From contig CM030714.1 in the NCBI GenBank assembly GCA_017979445.1, forward strand, positions 7,447,049 to 7,511,048: 64,000 bases of DNA. Direction: 5' to 3'. Positions 13,478 to 26,354 of the stretch are shown piece after piece. The stretch's first letter is position 1; each line of letters begins with the position of its first letter. The translations under genes were made by a program, and so were the position numbers. The notes under the pieces were generated by a model that ran no database searches, had not been told where the DNA came from, and saw nothing but the letters and a program-made list of their open reading frames with translations. The stretch comes from Akebia trifoliata. Taxonomy: Eukaryota > Streptophyta > Magnoliopsida > Ranunculales > Lardizabalaceae.

Positions 13478-13738
13478 TTAGGTCATTTTATGGGTTTTGC
13501 TGCATTAAATATACCTTGGAAATAAGGATTTGAGGGTTTTTTTTTTATTTTTTTGAATGAATCATTTGAGGGTAGTTTTGACAAAACAAATCTTTTGAGG
13601 GTGGTTTTATAAGAAATTCAATTTTCAAAGTGTATTTATGGCACTTTAACGTGTTCTCTTTGACCACACTTTAAGAAGACCCCATTTGTATTAGTGTATG
13701 AGAGAAGACCAAGGTCAAGAAAGATGTCAAGTTTGAAA

Positions 13739-13768
13739 ACGTGTCACACTATAATCACAGTTGACTCA
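13739..13768 (+). promoter_or_regulatory. ABRE-like and W-box motifs upstream of the remorin gene
   Basis: About 360-390 bp upstream of the remorin start codon lie ACGTGTC (13739-13745, an ABRE-like core) and TTGACTCA (13761-13768, a W-box overlapping a TGACTCA motif). These are known stress and immunity elements in plant promoters. Their function here is inferred only from the short matches, and such motifs also occur by chance. Confidence 0.3.
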
Positions 13769-14051
13769 TCAGACGGAGTAGAGTCTTCAGTCTCTCTCGT
13801 ACGTCTCAGGTCTCTCTCTATCTACGGCTACCGACTCCAATTTGAATGAAAATAATAATAAAAATATCAGATTTTGTCAGAAAACCCATGTTGGAAAATC
13901 TGCAGAGGAAAACAAAAAACTCGCCGATATTGTTGCCCTGGCTGGTCAAAAGATCGCCGACCTTTGTCTTCTTTCACACATGTGATCTTGTCTGCTACTA
14001 CATAACAAGGCAGATTATGAGATTTCTCTTCTCAAGAGCAATTACAGAGAA

Positions 14052-14125
14052 ACACCCACCCACCCACCCCCACACACACACACACACGCACGCACACGCA
14101 CACGCACAGAGAGAGAGAGAGAGAG
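14052..14125 (+). repeat. CCCA, CA and GA microsatellites in the remorin 5' leader
   Basis: Consecutive CCCA, (CA)n, (CGCACA)n and (GA)n tracts end directly at the remorin ATG (14126). The GA tract touches the start codon. They probably lie in the 5' untranslated leader. The Thr/His and Arg/Glu-rich frames found here are artefacts of the repeats. Confidence 0.7.
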
Positions 14126-17100
14126 ATGGAGTACGAGAGGATTCACAAAGTTCAGGTAAGATTTCACTTGGATCCATTGAAGAACAAACAAAAACCCATT
14201 TTTTTATTTTCTGGAGTTTTTCAAGTTTTTGTTGATTACTTAAAATTCTTGGCATTGGACTTCCAGTTCCTGCCTTAAACGTATTTCTAAGTAGTTCTGT
14301 TAGTGGGTTTTGTGATTTGTGTTGGGTTTGCTAAGTTGTTCTCTTGAATCCGATTAAGAGCGAACAAAAACCCATTTCATACTTTATAATGTTTCTGAAG
14401 TTTCTGTTAATTACTTCTAGTCTTGGCCATTGGGTCTCCTTCCATTAAGTGTTTCCAAGCAGTTTCTGTTAGTGGGTTTTGTGATTTGTGTTGGATTTAA
14501 TTTGTTGGTATTTTGAATCCAATTAAGAACAAACAAAAACCCATTTCTTATCTTCTAGAGTTTTTCAAGTTTCAGTTAATAAGTTGAAGTCTTGCCATTG
14601 AGCTTCTAGTCTCCAGTCTTTGAAGTATTTCTAAGCAGTTTCTGTTAGTGGATTTTGGGATTTGTGTTGGATTTAATTTGTTGGTATCTTGTATCCAATT
14701 AAGAACAAAGAAAAATCCATTTCATAGTTTCTAATGTTTTTAAAGTTTCTGTTAATTACTTGTAGTCTTGGCCATTGGGTCTCCTTCCATTAAGTGTTTG
14801 TAAGCAGTTTCAAGATTCTGTTAATTAGTTGAAGTCATTGGGCTTCTAGTCTCCAGCCTTTGAAGTATTTCTAAGCAGTTTCTGTTAGTGGGTTTTGGGA
14901 TTTGCGTTGGATTTAATTTGTTGGTATCTTGAATCCAATTAAGAACAAACAAAAACCCATTTCATATTTCCTAATGTTTTTGAAGTTGTTAATTACTGGT
15001 AGTCTTGGCCATTGGGTCTCCTTCCATTGAAGTGTTTCTAAGAAGTTTTTGTTGGTGGGTTTTGTTTTGTATTTGCTATATGGGGTCTGAAATGAGGTTT
15101 TGTAGATATTACAAATGAAGAGATTTTGTGTTCTTATGAACTGAAAAATCTCTAAATATATGGAGATTTAGAGATTTTTGTTCTCATGAGTGGGGTTAAA
15201 ACATTTTAATTTGAGCTAGTTTTCTTGATTTTTTTTTCTTTTTTCTTTTTGCAGACAGGTATAATTTCTCCAAACAAATTGAGGCTGAAACTTATAGGAG
15301 GGCCTCACCATAACAGAAGAAAGGATGGATCAAATAATAATTCTTCTAGAACATCTCCATCCAAACTTGAGGATGTAGAGTTTGCTAAAAATAGCTTATT
15401 AGCTTCCAACAATGGAGGAGATTTTGTTGAGGAAGGTCAGTATGTCTCCCACATATCTTTCTTCTTCTTTCTTTTTTCCTTTTTTTCCCCAATTTTTTAA
15501 CATTGAAAATTTGAAATGAGTTTAAAGAAGCAATTTTAATCCAATTTAGCGAACTCAGTTCAATTGAATTTGGATTTCTTTTTCAGTCCAAAATCCAAAT
15601 CAATTTATTAGTTTTTTAATTGAATTTGAGTTCAAAGAATCAATCAATTTAATCCCACCTTAGTGAACTCAGTTCAATTGAGCTTTGGGTTCTTGTTTAG
15701 TCCAAATCAATTCATGAGTAAAGCTTAATAAGGCATTATTGATCTATCTTAGTAGGTAATTTAAAAGACTCTAAAGATGCTTCAACCCTTCATGTTGCTG
15801 CACCAAACTTAGAAGCTTCATCTGAAAATGGGGTGTCTAATTCGTGCCAAAGCTATGAGAATTGTGATACATTGCCAAAGGAATTGGGGAATATGGGCTT
15901 TGTCAAAATTCAGCATTTCTCAAAGAATGGTGGCGGTAACTCAAGCACGGTTCATCCCATGAAAGCTTCAGAAGAAGATAATCCTGATTATGACAGTAAT
16001 GCTAGTTCATCTAGTTTTGAATTTCACAAAGGGGAGAGACTCCTACACAATCCGATGGTTAGACATTTTTCTCGACCCGTGCCATCCAAGTGGAACGATG
16101 CCGAAAAATGGATAGCTAATAGGCAACATACGCACTCTCATCTTTCTAAGAAACCCATCTCGCAAAGTCAAATTAACCGACAACCTATTACGACGAATTT
16201 GCAGAGAACAGCCCCTGAACCGGCCAGCTCAGAGCAAAAGGCACTTGGTGTGCCAGTAGTAGATACTAAAAGGATGAGTTCTTTTCACCCCACCTCACAA
16301 ACAGGTGTGCAAAAGTTCTCCTTTGTTCCTCCTGGGATGTCTCTGATTTTAGATTCATCAGCAAATGAGAAAAATGGATTAGTTGATTTGTGTCCCCTCG
16401 GTGGAGATCAGAGTGAAGTGGATGATCAGGGATTTAGTAAGGAGAGGCACATTGCTGATAAAGCAGGTAATTTTGTTTCTTGTGTTTTTTTTTTCCAATT
16501 ATAGATCAATAATTTGAAAGACAACTTTATATATCCAATCCAAGTATTAGTTCAAATGTTCATTGTTTTCCGCCTAAATGGTGTTCAAGAAACAGTATTC
16601 TAAAGGCTTTTACCGTCTTGAAATGTTTCGTCCAAAATAAAAAATAAATTGACATGGAATAATTCAATGTTTCAGATTCTTTTGGCTTGTCTTGGAATGT
16701 CTCATTCTATGTAGTCTCGGTTTTTCACCTGGCAGAGGCATTGCCTTGAGACAAGGTGGTTTTAATTATTATATTATGTACCACATGTTTGCATAGTGCA
16801 ATGTCAGTTTTTCATGAACGAAGACCCGTGTTAAAGGCACCCTTTTAATTTATTTCTATGATTCTTTTTTTTTTCCTTATGCTGAGATAGGCCAAGAAAA
16901 TTTTCTGGAGGCATGTCAACATGCCACTGTGTCGAAATGTCTCCTTTCATGTTGACATAGGTGGGGTGCTCTAATCATGGTAAAACTTAAGTAAAAACTA
17001 AAGTTTTCAACAGTTCATGGGTGCCCTTATTAATACGGTGGGTGCCTTAAAATGCAGTCTGAATGACAATATCATTTGATGCAACACATCTGACTACATA

Positions 17101-20100
17101 AATCTGATATTTAGGGGTTGATAATGGAAGATTCATGTTAGGAGGTGGCGGGGTTTTCACACCGGCTGCCAACCTAAGTGTAGAATTAAACATAAGAAAG
17201 GGCATTCATACACTAAAATTAACAGAATACACGATTTATCACAAAATTGAATGGAGGAACAAAATTTTCTTAGGAGACCACTTATGGGTAAGTCTTCCAT
17301 ACTTAATAAACATAAATTTTTTTACCCATTTCTCTCATACAGATTTTCATCTACATTCTTCGATACAGAATTATACTTATACGAGTTTTCTTTCATCCCC
17401 AATGTTCACACCGTGCAATAGTGTGGCTGATATTGCTTACTATAGATTTAATTTGTATCATCATTCCTGAAGTTGCATTTTAATAAATGGATTTGGCGCT
17501 TAATTCATGCAGTTGTTCCTTCTGTAAGATCTGTGTCAATGAGAGATATGGGCACCGAAATGACCCCCGCCACAAGCCAAGAGCCTTCAAGAACTTCAAC
17601 TCCCGTGGGAGCAACAACCCCACTTCGCAGCCCAACTTCTTCAATCCCATCGACCCCTAGATTAGGGGCACCAGCTTCAACCCCATTGGAGCTTGGCACT
17701 GATGATGAATCAGACAAAAGGAGGAAAGAAGGCAATCAGAATACATTATCCGAACGAGATATGCAGCTTAAGACAAGAAGAGAAATTGTTGCACTTGGTG
17801 TTCAGCTTGGGAAGATGAATATCGCCGCTTGGGCGAGTAAAGATGAGAAGGAAAACAATGCTTCTTCAATTGAAACCAATCAAACCATTGATACAGAGAA
17901 ACTTGATAGGATTGAATTTGAAAAACGTGCAACTGCATGGGAGGATGCTGAAAAATCTAGACATGCAGCCAGGTTGCTCCTTGTAACCCGAACTATTTCA
18001 AATTAGTAACTGTTCATTAAGATCAAATATTGATCCAAGTTGCTTCTCTCCCCCCCCCCCCTTTTTTGTTTTCAGATATAAACGCGAGGAGATCAAAATT
18101 CAGGCATGGGAGAGTCAACGAAAAGGAAAATTGGAAGCTGATTTGAGAAGAATAGAGGTATTTAACTTTTTTCTTTTGCTTGTATTCAAATAGTCTCAAT
18201 TTGTTCCATGGTGCTAAGAATTTCTACCTTGATCAGAACGAAATATTTAACTGGTGTGAAGTACTTACCATGTTTGACACCCCATTCGGAGAACTTAGTT
18301 AACTTACCAAGCACACTCACATTGATTAAAACTAGGGGCAAGTAAAAAAGGGAAACCAAAGCTTTGGTTGTTTTGGAACCAAATAACTCGAATGAGTAAA
18401 AGTCATGATCAAGTGCTTGACCCATTTTTGGGATGACATAAAGAAATTTGATTTTCTATGTTATTCACAATGGATCTGTTTGGTGTGTGGTAATTAGTTT
18501 TGCAAGAAAGTATTTTTGACTACTAAAATGATTAAAGATCTCACTGAAAAATTCATCAAAGTTGACTAAACACAATGGATATTAATATCTTTCAATTTAA
18601 AATTTGGTTAAAATAAAATCTTAATTCAAGTAATTTGAATCCTACAAGTCACCTTTCCATGTGAAAATAAAGACTCCTATATTTTCTTTTGCCCAGACCT
18701 TGAACACTTCAACAAAGAAATTTAATGGATATATTTTACTAATTATGTAACATCACCTGATACAGATTGCAAGAAATTCATGTCCTAGTGTGAAGTTTGA
18801 AAGATTAATAAATAAGACTATTGGTGAAAGATTCAAACTTACTTAATTTGAAAGAACTTTTGTTCAATGTAGTAGTTAGGTTTATTTATTAGAATTTAAA
18901 TTTTTTTAATATTATGTATGTATCATTTAACTCATGAACTACGAAAACCTTTATAAATATTAAGATCCAAGGATTTGAATCCCATTTTAATTTAGGCCCT
19001 TTTAAAATTTTATGATAAAATTATATGCAATTGCACATTAAAATCACAAATGATGATTGGATTAGATCCAAACTCATGTATATTATTTGTCAATGACGTT
19101 TAGGTGTAATGGTCATTACTTAAATGTTCTAATTTATGAGGGCTAATAATCATGTACTCTACATCTGATGATGGGGTCGTCTGTGGAGATCCAAGTTATG
19201 TGTAAGCATAGTAACCATATAAATCCAGCAAAGTTTCAGAAAAAAATTCGAGAACATTTTGGGGCTATAGAAAAGATGTTTTCGTGTTTCTTAACAAAAA
19301 CCCATCACGTCAGCCTCCCTAAAATTCTTATCTAGTTCTTAAAACTTAAAGTTTGAAGAAGATAAAATGTGGAGGTCGAAGGGTAACTTTTTACCCTATA
19401 AGTTGAAAACAATGTGATTTTGGGTGGAAAATCAAGGTCATTATGTTGCAAATGAAAAGCAAAATTATATTTAACATATTTTGGAAGAAAAAGAAGAATG
19501 TAGGTTGAAGACGATGGTGTCACCGATTTAATTGGCTGATCCCTTTTTCGGTGAGTTATTCCAAACTTCTGGAAAAAATTCAGAGAATTTTGTGAGTTTA
19601 GTATGTTTCTAACAGAAATCTTAGTTTATTAGGATTTGTGAGTCATTTGGTTTGTTCTTTATAAGGTCAGATCTGCTGATATTTGTTCTATAAGTACCAC
19701 TATTTAACCCATATTAGGCTTCTTATAAGGGTTTCGATAAAAAGGAGAAGAGTAGATAGAAAACTAAAATAATAGAAGAAGGGTGAAATGGAATTTTCTT
19801 GTAACAAAATAAAAAAATGGATTTTGTTCCTCTTGTTTTTGAAAATTTTCATCCACTTCGGTTGAGCCACGTAAATCTATCTATGTGCATGTTTATGTTC
19901 GCACTTGCGTGTGTGCGCGCGCACACCCATGTTTAAGTACTTATATCCCATTTGTGAGTGTTCCCAACATTTTAATTGATCCAATAAATATTCCATGAAT
20001 TCTTTCAGGCCCAAGTGGAACAAATGAGAGCCCAAGCTCAAGAGAAGAAGATGAAGAGAATCGCTATTACAAGACAACGATCAGAAGAAAAGCGAGCTGC

Positions 20101-20215
20101 TGCAGAGGCTAAAAGGAATCGAGAAGCAGAAAAAACAGCAGCACGAGCAGAGTACATTCGCCAAACTGGTCGTTTTCCTTCATCCAATTTCATCTGTTGT
20201 AGTTGGTTATCATAA
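14126..20215 (+). CDS. Remorin family protein (long N-terminal extension), seven exons
   Basis: Plant-specific protein associated with plasma-membrane nanodomains. Exons: 14126-14155, 15255-15435, 15756-16466, 17115-17177, 17513-17972, 18076-18157, 20009-20215; about 577 residues. Phases agree at every junction. The first exon gives only MEYERIHKVQ. Residues about 11-330 form a disordered, Ser/Thr-rich extension with SSSFEFHKGER and SRPVPSKWNDAEKWI. Residues about 335-400 contain RDMGTEMTPATSQEPSRTST and Pro/Ser repeats. The conserved remorin C domain (from about 460) holds RATAWEDAEKSRHAARYKRE, then a Lys/Glu/Ala-rich coiled coil. The protein ends FICCSWLS; such cysteines act as an S-acylated membrane anchor in studied remorins. 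The length and N-terminal extension match the long-type remorin groups. The end of exon 4 is uncertain: a GTAAGT at 17288 with an acceptor at 17472 is also in frame and would give about 627 residues. It converges on the ARF gene. Confidence 0.92.
14180..15060 (+). repeat. Tandem repeat filling remorin intron 1 (about five copies)
   Basis: Copies begin at about 14180, 14356, 14525, 14701 and 14941, each starting AAGAACAAACAAAAACCCAT or a variant. The period is about 170-176 bp, except the fourth copy (about 240 bp), which has an extra internal duplication. Each unit contains AGTCTTGGCCATTGGG, TTTCTAAGCAGTTTCTG and GGGTTTTGTGATTTGTG. The first copy begins 24 bp after the exon 1 splice donor, so the repeat dominates this 1.1 kb first intron. 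Confidence 0.85.
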
Positions 20216-21853
20216 AACCTAAAACAATACTGAAGGAAATCAAAATCACCCTTTTAATGTAAGCAGATTTATTTTTGTCCTTTTTTTATTATTTATCTTT
20301 TAAATATTTTTCTACTCTGTTTTGGATTTCATTCTCATCAAAGGCGTGTTTGTAATTGTATACGTGAAATGAAGATAGAATTTGTAGTAGCTCTCAGTAT
20401 GATCAGTAAGACCACATACCAACATTATTTATAACATGATGAGAACAAGGGTGACGATAACCTCAACAACGATCCAAATGAAATAAATGTCAGAGCTAGA
20501 AATCACAACTATTTTAGTTCACCATCCAAAACAACTGGGTTTTCTCCAAGATAATCTTCCACATCCATCGAACATTTTATTTTAATGGAATCTATTAAAA
20601 AACAACTTTTTTCATTAATAATGTAGAGGCAATTTCATGTTACCTCTTACAACACAGCTTTTTCGGTTTGTCTCATGTCCCCTTCGTCTTGTGATGGTGA
20701 TATCGGTGTGGTACTTGTCAAAAACTCTTCGATGATAAAGTCAGTTACGTAATTGATTTTGTAATGCATTTTCTGATCTTTTAAACCCCTCCCATTTGAG
20801 TCTCCTTGTTTATTTATAGTTCTTTCTCAAAGACCTCTTTGAATAAGGAATCTCCTTGAGATCTCTGATCTCTAATGAAAATTACTTACCTTTAGGAGAG
20901 GATACTAAGGGAAAGATTCTCTGGACTCCGTCACCGACTCCCTTTATTCTTGGGATCTTCCCTTAAAATATGGGATTTAAATTGGTTCGGAGTTCACTCA
21001 GAAGTCTACCTTGCTCGGTTTATATGTTGGGTAAAACTGACTTTCGAGCTCTGCCTTTTATACTAGCTAGGTGCCCTAGGTACTACTTGGGAGGAAATTA
21101 ATCAGTTCTGATCTCTTATTACTTTAATTTCTGGACACATGTAGGGGTCCAGATGCTTTTACTAAATTAATCCTCTCTCGACAAGTAGTAAAAACAAAAA
21201 TAATCTATTGAAATATAATAAAAGTATATAAATTTTTTATTTCAAAGTGCAATGATTCTCCCCTTTTATCAATGCATTAAGACTCCAATGGCCCATGCCC
21301 CAACACTCAGTTTGGTTTTCTAACCACAATAAAGCTATTCATAATGTACATAATTGCTACTTGGACCAAGATATATTCTGGCCAGACTATAGTTTAGAGT
21401 TATTAGATGCCTCTAAGTTTCTGCTACATAGATTTTACTGGAATTTCTTTACGCCCATTGTACAAAAATGGGTATGAGATTTGTAAAACTTACAAATCCA
21501 AGTACATTTCCAAAATATCTACAAAAATGGGTGTATACCCATTAGGAAAAAAAAAAGGAATGAAAGACATTAGAAGAAAATTGTTCTTAAGCAAAAAAAT
21601 CTCAAACTCAAGAGGTTGGGCTTTTCTTGCTAAGAGGTTTGTTCAAGCCTGGAAACCATAAGGTGCTTGAACGTTGCTAATATGGGAAACCATAACCGTG
21701 GCCCAAAATAGGAACCTTGAGGTGCTCGAAAACAATGAGCATTTGAACTAATACCTGGATTGGATATAAAGTTGTCCTTCAAATTATTGATCTATAAGTG
21801 GAAATAAGCACATGAAACATAATAACCTGCTTTATCAGCAATGTGTCTCTCCT
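20216..21853. other. Remorin 3' flank and intergenic DNA, no gene seen
   Basis: Includes the probable 3' untranslated region of the remorin gene just after 20215. The remainder has no exon-like structure. Frames at 21295-21661 show no recognisable protein. Confidence 0.45.
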
Positions 21854-21958
21854 TTGTTGTTTCTGCCACTGCATGAAAAGCATATTCACCTAGTCCAATA
21901 ATCTTCCTATTTTCTTCTTGTCCGTGATATATAACTCGTTACTTGCTATTCATTTCAT
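21854..21958 (+). repeat. Outer part of the left arm of the NLR inverted repeat, cut off by copia
   Basis: This segment matches the complement of about 30205-30300: TTGTTGTTTCTGCCACTGC corresponds to TTGTTCTTTCTACCACTAC, and AACTTGCTATTCATTTCAT-type sequence occurs on both sides. It ends exactly where the copia element begins, and the match resumes at 28757 on the far side. It is therefore the detached end of the left arm. Confidence 0.75.
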
Positions 21959-22118
21959 TGTAGAAGTTTAAACTAGGGTTTTGGAGAGAAAGAGAAGAAG
22001 AGAAAAAATTCCAAAGAAAAAGTTGTTTTCTTTATTCATTTACTTTCTATTTATATGAGATACATAGAAATAGGAAAAGATCAAAAAGAACAAAGACACA
22101 TTATTAAATATGTTAACA
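21959..22118 (-). repeat. 3' LTR of the copia element
   Basis: About 160 bp, terminal TG and CA, the direct-repeat partner of 28641-28751. It carries an extra A/G-rich segment of about 48 bp that the 5' LTR lacks. The polypurine tract lies just to its right (22119-22131). Confidence 0.8.
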
Positions 22119-22125
22119 ATCCCCC

Positions 22126-23274
22126 TTAGGTTGGTGCGAAGATATCACACATGCCTAGCTTGCCAATAAGATGGTCAAAACTAGCACAACCCGCAGCTTT
22201 AGTGAGGACATCAGCTAATTGTTGGGACATAGGTACGAAGATAGTGTGGATTTCTCCTGATGTAACCTTCTCCTTGATGAAATGATGATTAATCTCAATA
22301 TGCTTTGTACGATCATGTTGTACCAGAGTATGAGTTAGATTAATGGCAGCCTTGTTACCACAGTTAAAGTGGAATGGCTAGGGAGGTGAGCATCCTAGCT
22401 CACAAAGTTACAATTGAAGTCCTTTCAACTTACATATACCAAGTGCCATTGCCCGGAACTCAACTTATGCACTTGAGTAAGCAACCACAAACTGTTTTTT
22501 TTTTACTTCGTCAAGTAACCAAATTACCACCTATCGTAGTGCAATACTCCGACATTGAGTATCGATCAGTAATCGAACCTGCCCAATATGCATCAGTCGA
22601 TGCCTCCACTCTCATATAGCCATGTGACCAAAATAATAATCCCTTTCTAGGTATCAAAGAATACGTAAAGCAACGTTGAGATGGATCATACAAGGAGCAT
22701 GCATGAACTAACTAACAACAGTCACTGTATATATAATATTTGTTCTTGTAAGAGATAAGTACATCAATTTTCCAATTAGAAATTAGTAACAACTAATATC
22801 CTCCAAAACTCCACCATCACTTTCTCTCAATTGATGATTTAGTTCAATGGGAGTGTCTACTGGTTTAACTCCAAGTTTTCCAACATTTTGAAGTAGATCC
22901 AACACATATTTTTATTGAAAAATAAAAATGCCCGTTGGGGAGCGAGCTTCCTCAATACCTAGAAAATATTTGAGGGGTCCAAGTTCCTTAACTTCAAATC
23001 GTTTTCCAAGAAGATTTTTCAAATTATGTATCTTAAGGGTATAGTTCCCTATAATAACAATATCATCAACGTAGACTATAGGAACTATAGTCTTGTTAAT
23101 GTATGATCAGTCTTAACGCTGTTTGTAGCCCACATCCTACATAACAAATTTGAACCTCTGAAACCATGCTCACAGTGATTGCTTGAGACCATAGAGTGAT
23201 TTCTTTAACCAACACACTTTTCCATCAGCATTATGAAATCTAACTCCCGGAGGAACATTCATGTATATTTCTTC
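22126..23274 (-). pseudogene. Copia reverse transcriptase C-terminal part and RNase H, degenerate
   Basis: Minus-strand sequence between the reverse transcriptase frame and the 3' LTR. The C-terminal end reads DVLTKA and then CDIFAPT followed by a stop at about 22126-22128, typical of copia polyprotein ends. Upstream are fragments of the RNase H region, broken by stops. Confidence 0.6.
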
Positions 23275-23916
23275 TTACAACTTACCATGCAAGAATGCAT
23301 TCTTCACATCCAGTTGATAAAGTTCCCAAGAGAAGTTGGCAGTCAAAGAGAGCAGAACACGAATGTAATTCATCTTTGCAACTAGAGTAAAAGTTTCCTG
23401 ATAGTCTATGCCATAAGTTTGTGCATAGCCTTTGGCAACTAACCTAGCCTTGTATCTATCAACGGAACCATCTGACTTATACTTCACTTTGAAAGCCCAT
23501 TTGTGCCCAATAGATTGCTTCCCTCGTGGTAACAACACTAATCCCCAACTATGGTTTTTGTCTAAGGCTTTCATTTTCTTGTTCATGGCTTGTTTCCACT
23601 TGGGATTAGAGAGAACTTCTTTCACACTGAAGTTTATGGAAATAGAAGATGACGTAGCTACAAAGGAATGATAAGAAGGAGACACACTATGATATGAAAC
23701 AAACTGAGAAATAGGATGTGATGTACAAGTACGTTTACCTTTACGGTGAGCAATCGGAACATTGACATTAAGAATATGACTTGGCTCCTCAAGAGTGTGA
23801 CGTGGTACATCTGCAGTAGCTTGTTTCGCCTTCCTAGTGTAGGTGTGTCCAAATAGATTATGCCCTGATGTCATTGGTTGAACATATTCTACAGTAGAGT
23901 TGGGAACAATTAGCAA
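23275..23916 (-). pseudogene. Copia reverse transcriptase (RVT_2) fragment
   Basis: A 213-residue open segment on the minus strand. It contains the copia RVT_2 start region [18 protein letters not shown], then [40 protein letters not shown] and [11 protein letters not shown]. These motifs are diagnostic of Ty1/copia reverse transcriptase. The frame ends before the catalytic YVDD region, which lies downstream in a broken frame, so this is a remnant of the element at 21959-28751. Confidence 0.85.
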
Positions 23917-24356
23917 CGAAATTGAAGATGATACCTCGAGAAGAGGCTCTCAATTAGTGGATGGAAGAAACCACTCCCCCTAAATAAGATAAGGGTCAGA
24001 ACTAGTAAAGTAAGGTTGGTCCTCAAAGAATATGATATCCATAGTTACAAAGCGGTGAAAAGTAGATGGATGATAATACTTATAACTCTTTTGGGAATTG
24101 GAGTAACCGAGGAATACACACTTCAGAGCCTTATGATCAAGTTTAGTATATGTAAGGACAAATATATGGGCGAAACAAGTACATCCAAATACTCATGGAA
24201 TCACAGAAAACAAAGAACGATCTGGACTGAGAGCTGTCAAAGTGGTTTAAAGTTCAAGACACTTGAGGGAGTATGACTAATGATATAGCAAGCCGAAAGG
24301 ATCTCTTTAAACTAAAAAATGTTTAGGGACATGCATTCCAACTAACAAGGCCCTCC

Positions 24357-24715
24357 CTAATTCCAACAAATGATGATTTTTTGTTTTTTATAGTACCGTT
24401 TGTTGGGAAGTAGAGACATATGAGGTTTGTTGTTCGATCCTTTGTGCAGTTCAAAATTCTTGAAGACCTCCATACGAGTATTAACTACATTTGTCTGATT
24501 GAAGGACCTTGATTTTCGTGCCATACTAAGTAGGACCATTGCATGGAGATCTTTGAATCGTGAATAAACATAATATTTAGTTTTTCTCAAATACACCCAT
24601 GTACATCTACTACAGTCATCAACAAAAGTAACAAAATAATGAAAACTCAGTAAAGATGTAACATGAGAAGGTCTCCAAACATCATAATACACAAGAGAAA
24701 ATGAAGAATAACTCT
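24357..24715 (-). pseudogene. Copia integrase core fragment
   Basis: The minus-strand frame contains YYDVWRPSHVTSLLSFHYFV and TFVDDCSRCTWVYLRKTK, the rve integrase core with its DDE-type aspartates. It begins at the left edge of the solo LTR insertion. Joined across that insertion it continues the pre-integrase frame that ends SLDKKS. The frame decays after about 24540. Confidence 0.75.
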
Positions 24716-26354
24716 TGTAGACACCCAAATTTGAGCGGGCCCTCGACGCAAAATGCCCCAAAAATAGCAAAAATCGGAATGGGCTCCGAAGCCCAAACCT
24801 ACCAAAAATCCTATAAATTTTGTCATCTTATTTTTAATAAACGGCCCAAGGCTTTTCACGTGGCCCACGGACCAAACTCAACCCAAGTCTAAGCCTATTC
24901 AACCCAATCCAAACTAAACCCATCACCTAAGCCCATCTAAATTAACCCTACCCATCAAAACACCAAAGCCCAAAACCCAAAGCCCAATTCATTACCTAAA
25001 GCCCAATCCATTACCCAAATCCAACTCAACCCAATCCAACATCACAACCAATCACCACAATCATCAAGGTGTGACACATGTCATCACCTCATCTCACCTC
25101 CCTCACCTAATCAACCAAGCAACTCCATTACTTCTCTCCAAAAATTAATTCAACCCATAACCCTACCCTAACCTATCCTATCCATTCTCTCAAATCAAAC
25201 ACTTATAACCTATCACCCTCCCCTAATCTACTCCCATCATTCCCTACAAAACCTATCTCTACAATCTACACCTATACCCATCCTCTCAAATCAAACACCC
25301 ATCCTTTCATATCAACTCATCTCCACCCTTCATTTTCACCCACTTTTACACATGTCATCATCTCCCTTACCCTCCCAAAATATCATCAACCACCTCATTA
25401 AAATCACCCATTCTCTCAAATCAAACATCATTTAATCACAACCACCATCTTAAACTCACCTCACCAAACACTCAACCCAAATGGGTTGGGTATGATCCAA
25501 CCCATTTGGGTCAAAACTTACCCATTTAACCTTCTTACACAAATACCCTTCAATCCCCATCAAATTACACCCACCCTTCTCTTAAACCCCACACCATTCT
25601 ACCACTTCTCATTATTTCATCCAATTCTATCCCTCAAAATAACTCACAACCTCTATAAAACCCCATCACTCTCAACTCTCAATCCCTAATGAAAAATCCC
25701 ACATCCAACCCTCAAAAAGATAAAAAAAGAAATCACTCTCTCAACCTTTCTCTCTTAACCCTCAACTCACTTTGCATCTCATAACTCTCAACTCTCCAAC
25801 TTCTCTCAAAGAAATCAAGCAAGGAAGAAGAAGTCAAGGAAGGTCAAAGGAAGTCAAGGAAGGGGTCAAGGTGGGTTCAACAAAAGGACCATCCCCTCTA
25901 ACCCCCTCTTCTACTCTCCCCTTTTCCACATTTTTGCACACACCACTATGGTCTAAATCACCCAAGGGCCCCTTCTTCATAAGGGTGCCCTCTATGATTT
26001 GAACCTACATCGAAAACCCCTCACACTTGAGGGTACACATCAAATGTTTTTATTTTTATTTTTATTTTCTTTATTCCAAAAAAACCGAATCCGAGATTAC
26101 CACCTATGGTGGATGGAGTAGGGTGCCTAACACCTTCCCTACTCCATAAATGGACCCCCTTACCTTGAATCAAGGTTGGACCAAACATGCATTATCCAAC
26201 GAGAGTCAACAAAAAATGTCAAAATGACATGTTTTTTTCAAAAATACAAATTCGGGTGACCATTCACACCCATTTCCGAAAATGAATGGTGGCGACTCCA
26301 AAACACCCCAAAGTGGAGGGATGTTTTTAAAACATTGAAAATCCCATGTCCACA
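24716..26354 (+). mobile_element. Solo LTR inserted in the copia integrase
   Basis: About 1.64 kb, beginning TGTAGACACC and ending CATGTCCACA, so the ends are inverted (TGTAGACA / TGTGGACA). It is flanked by a perfect 5-bp duplication, ACTCT, at 24711-24715 and 26355-26359. Removing the element and one ACTCT restores an open copia reading across the junction. It is C-rich on the plus strand (CCCAA / CCCATT runs at 24880-25700), unlike its surroundings. It encodes no retroelement protein. A TGGCGACTCC motif lies near its right end. The ends and terminal motif resemble large plant gypsy LTRs, but the family is not proven. Confidence 0.8.

Noticed and set aside
13846..14235. 129-residue plus-strand ORF across the remorin start
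   Set aside because: Runs through CA/GA microsatellites in a different frame from the remorin exon and reads into intron 1.
14180..15060. CRISPR-like direct repeats
   Set aside because: Units of about 175 bp are contiguous tandem repeats in a plant intron, not short repeats with unique spacers.
25486..26002. Open frames in the C-rich block
   Set aside because: They lie in the solo LTR, show no protein similarity, and reflect strand-biased composition.
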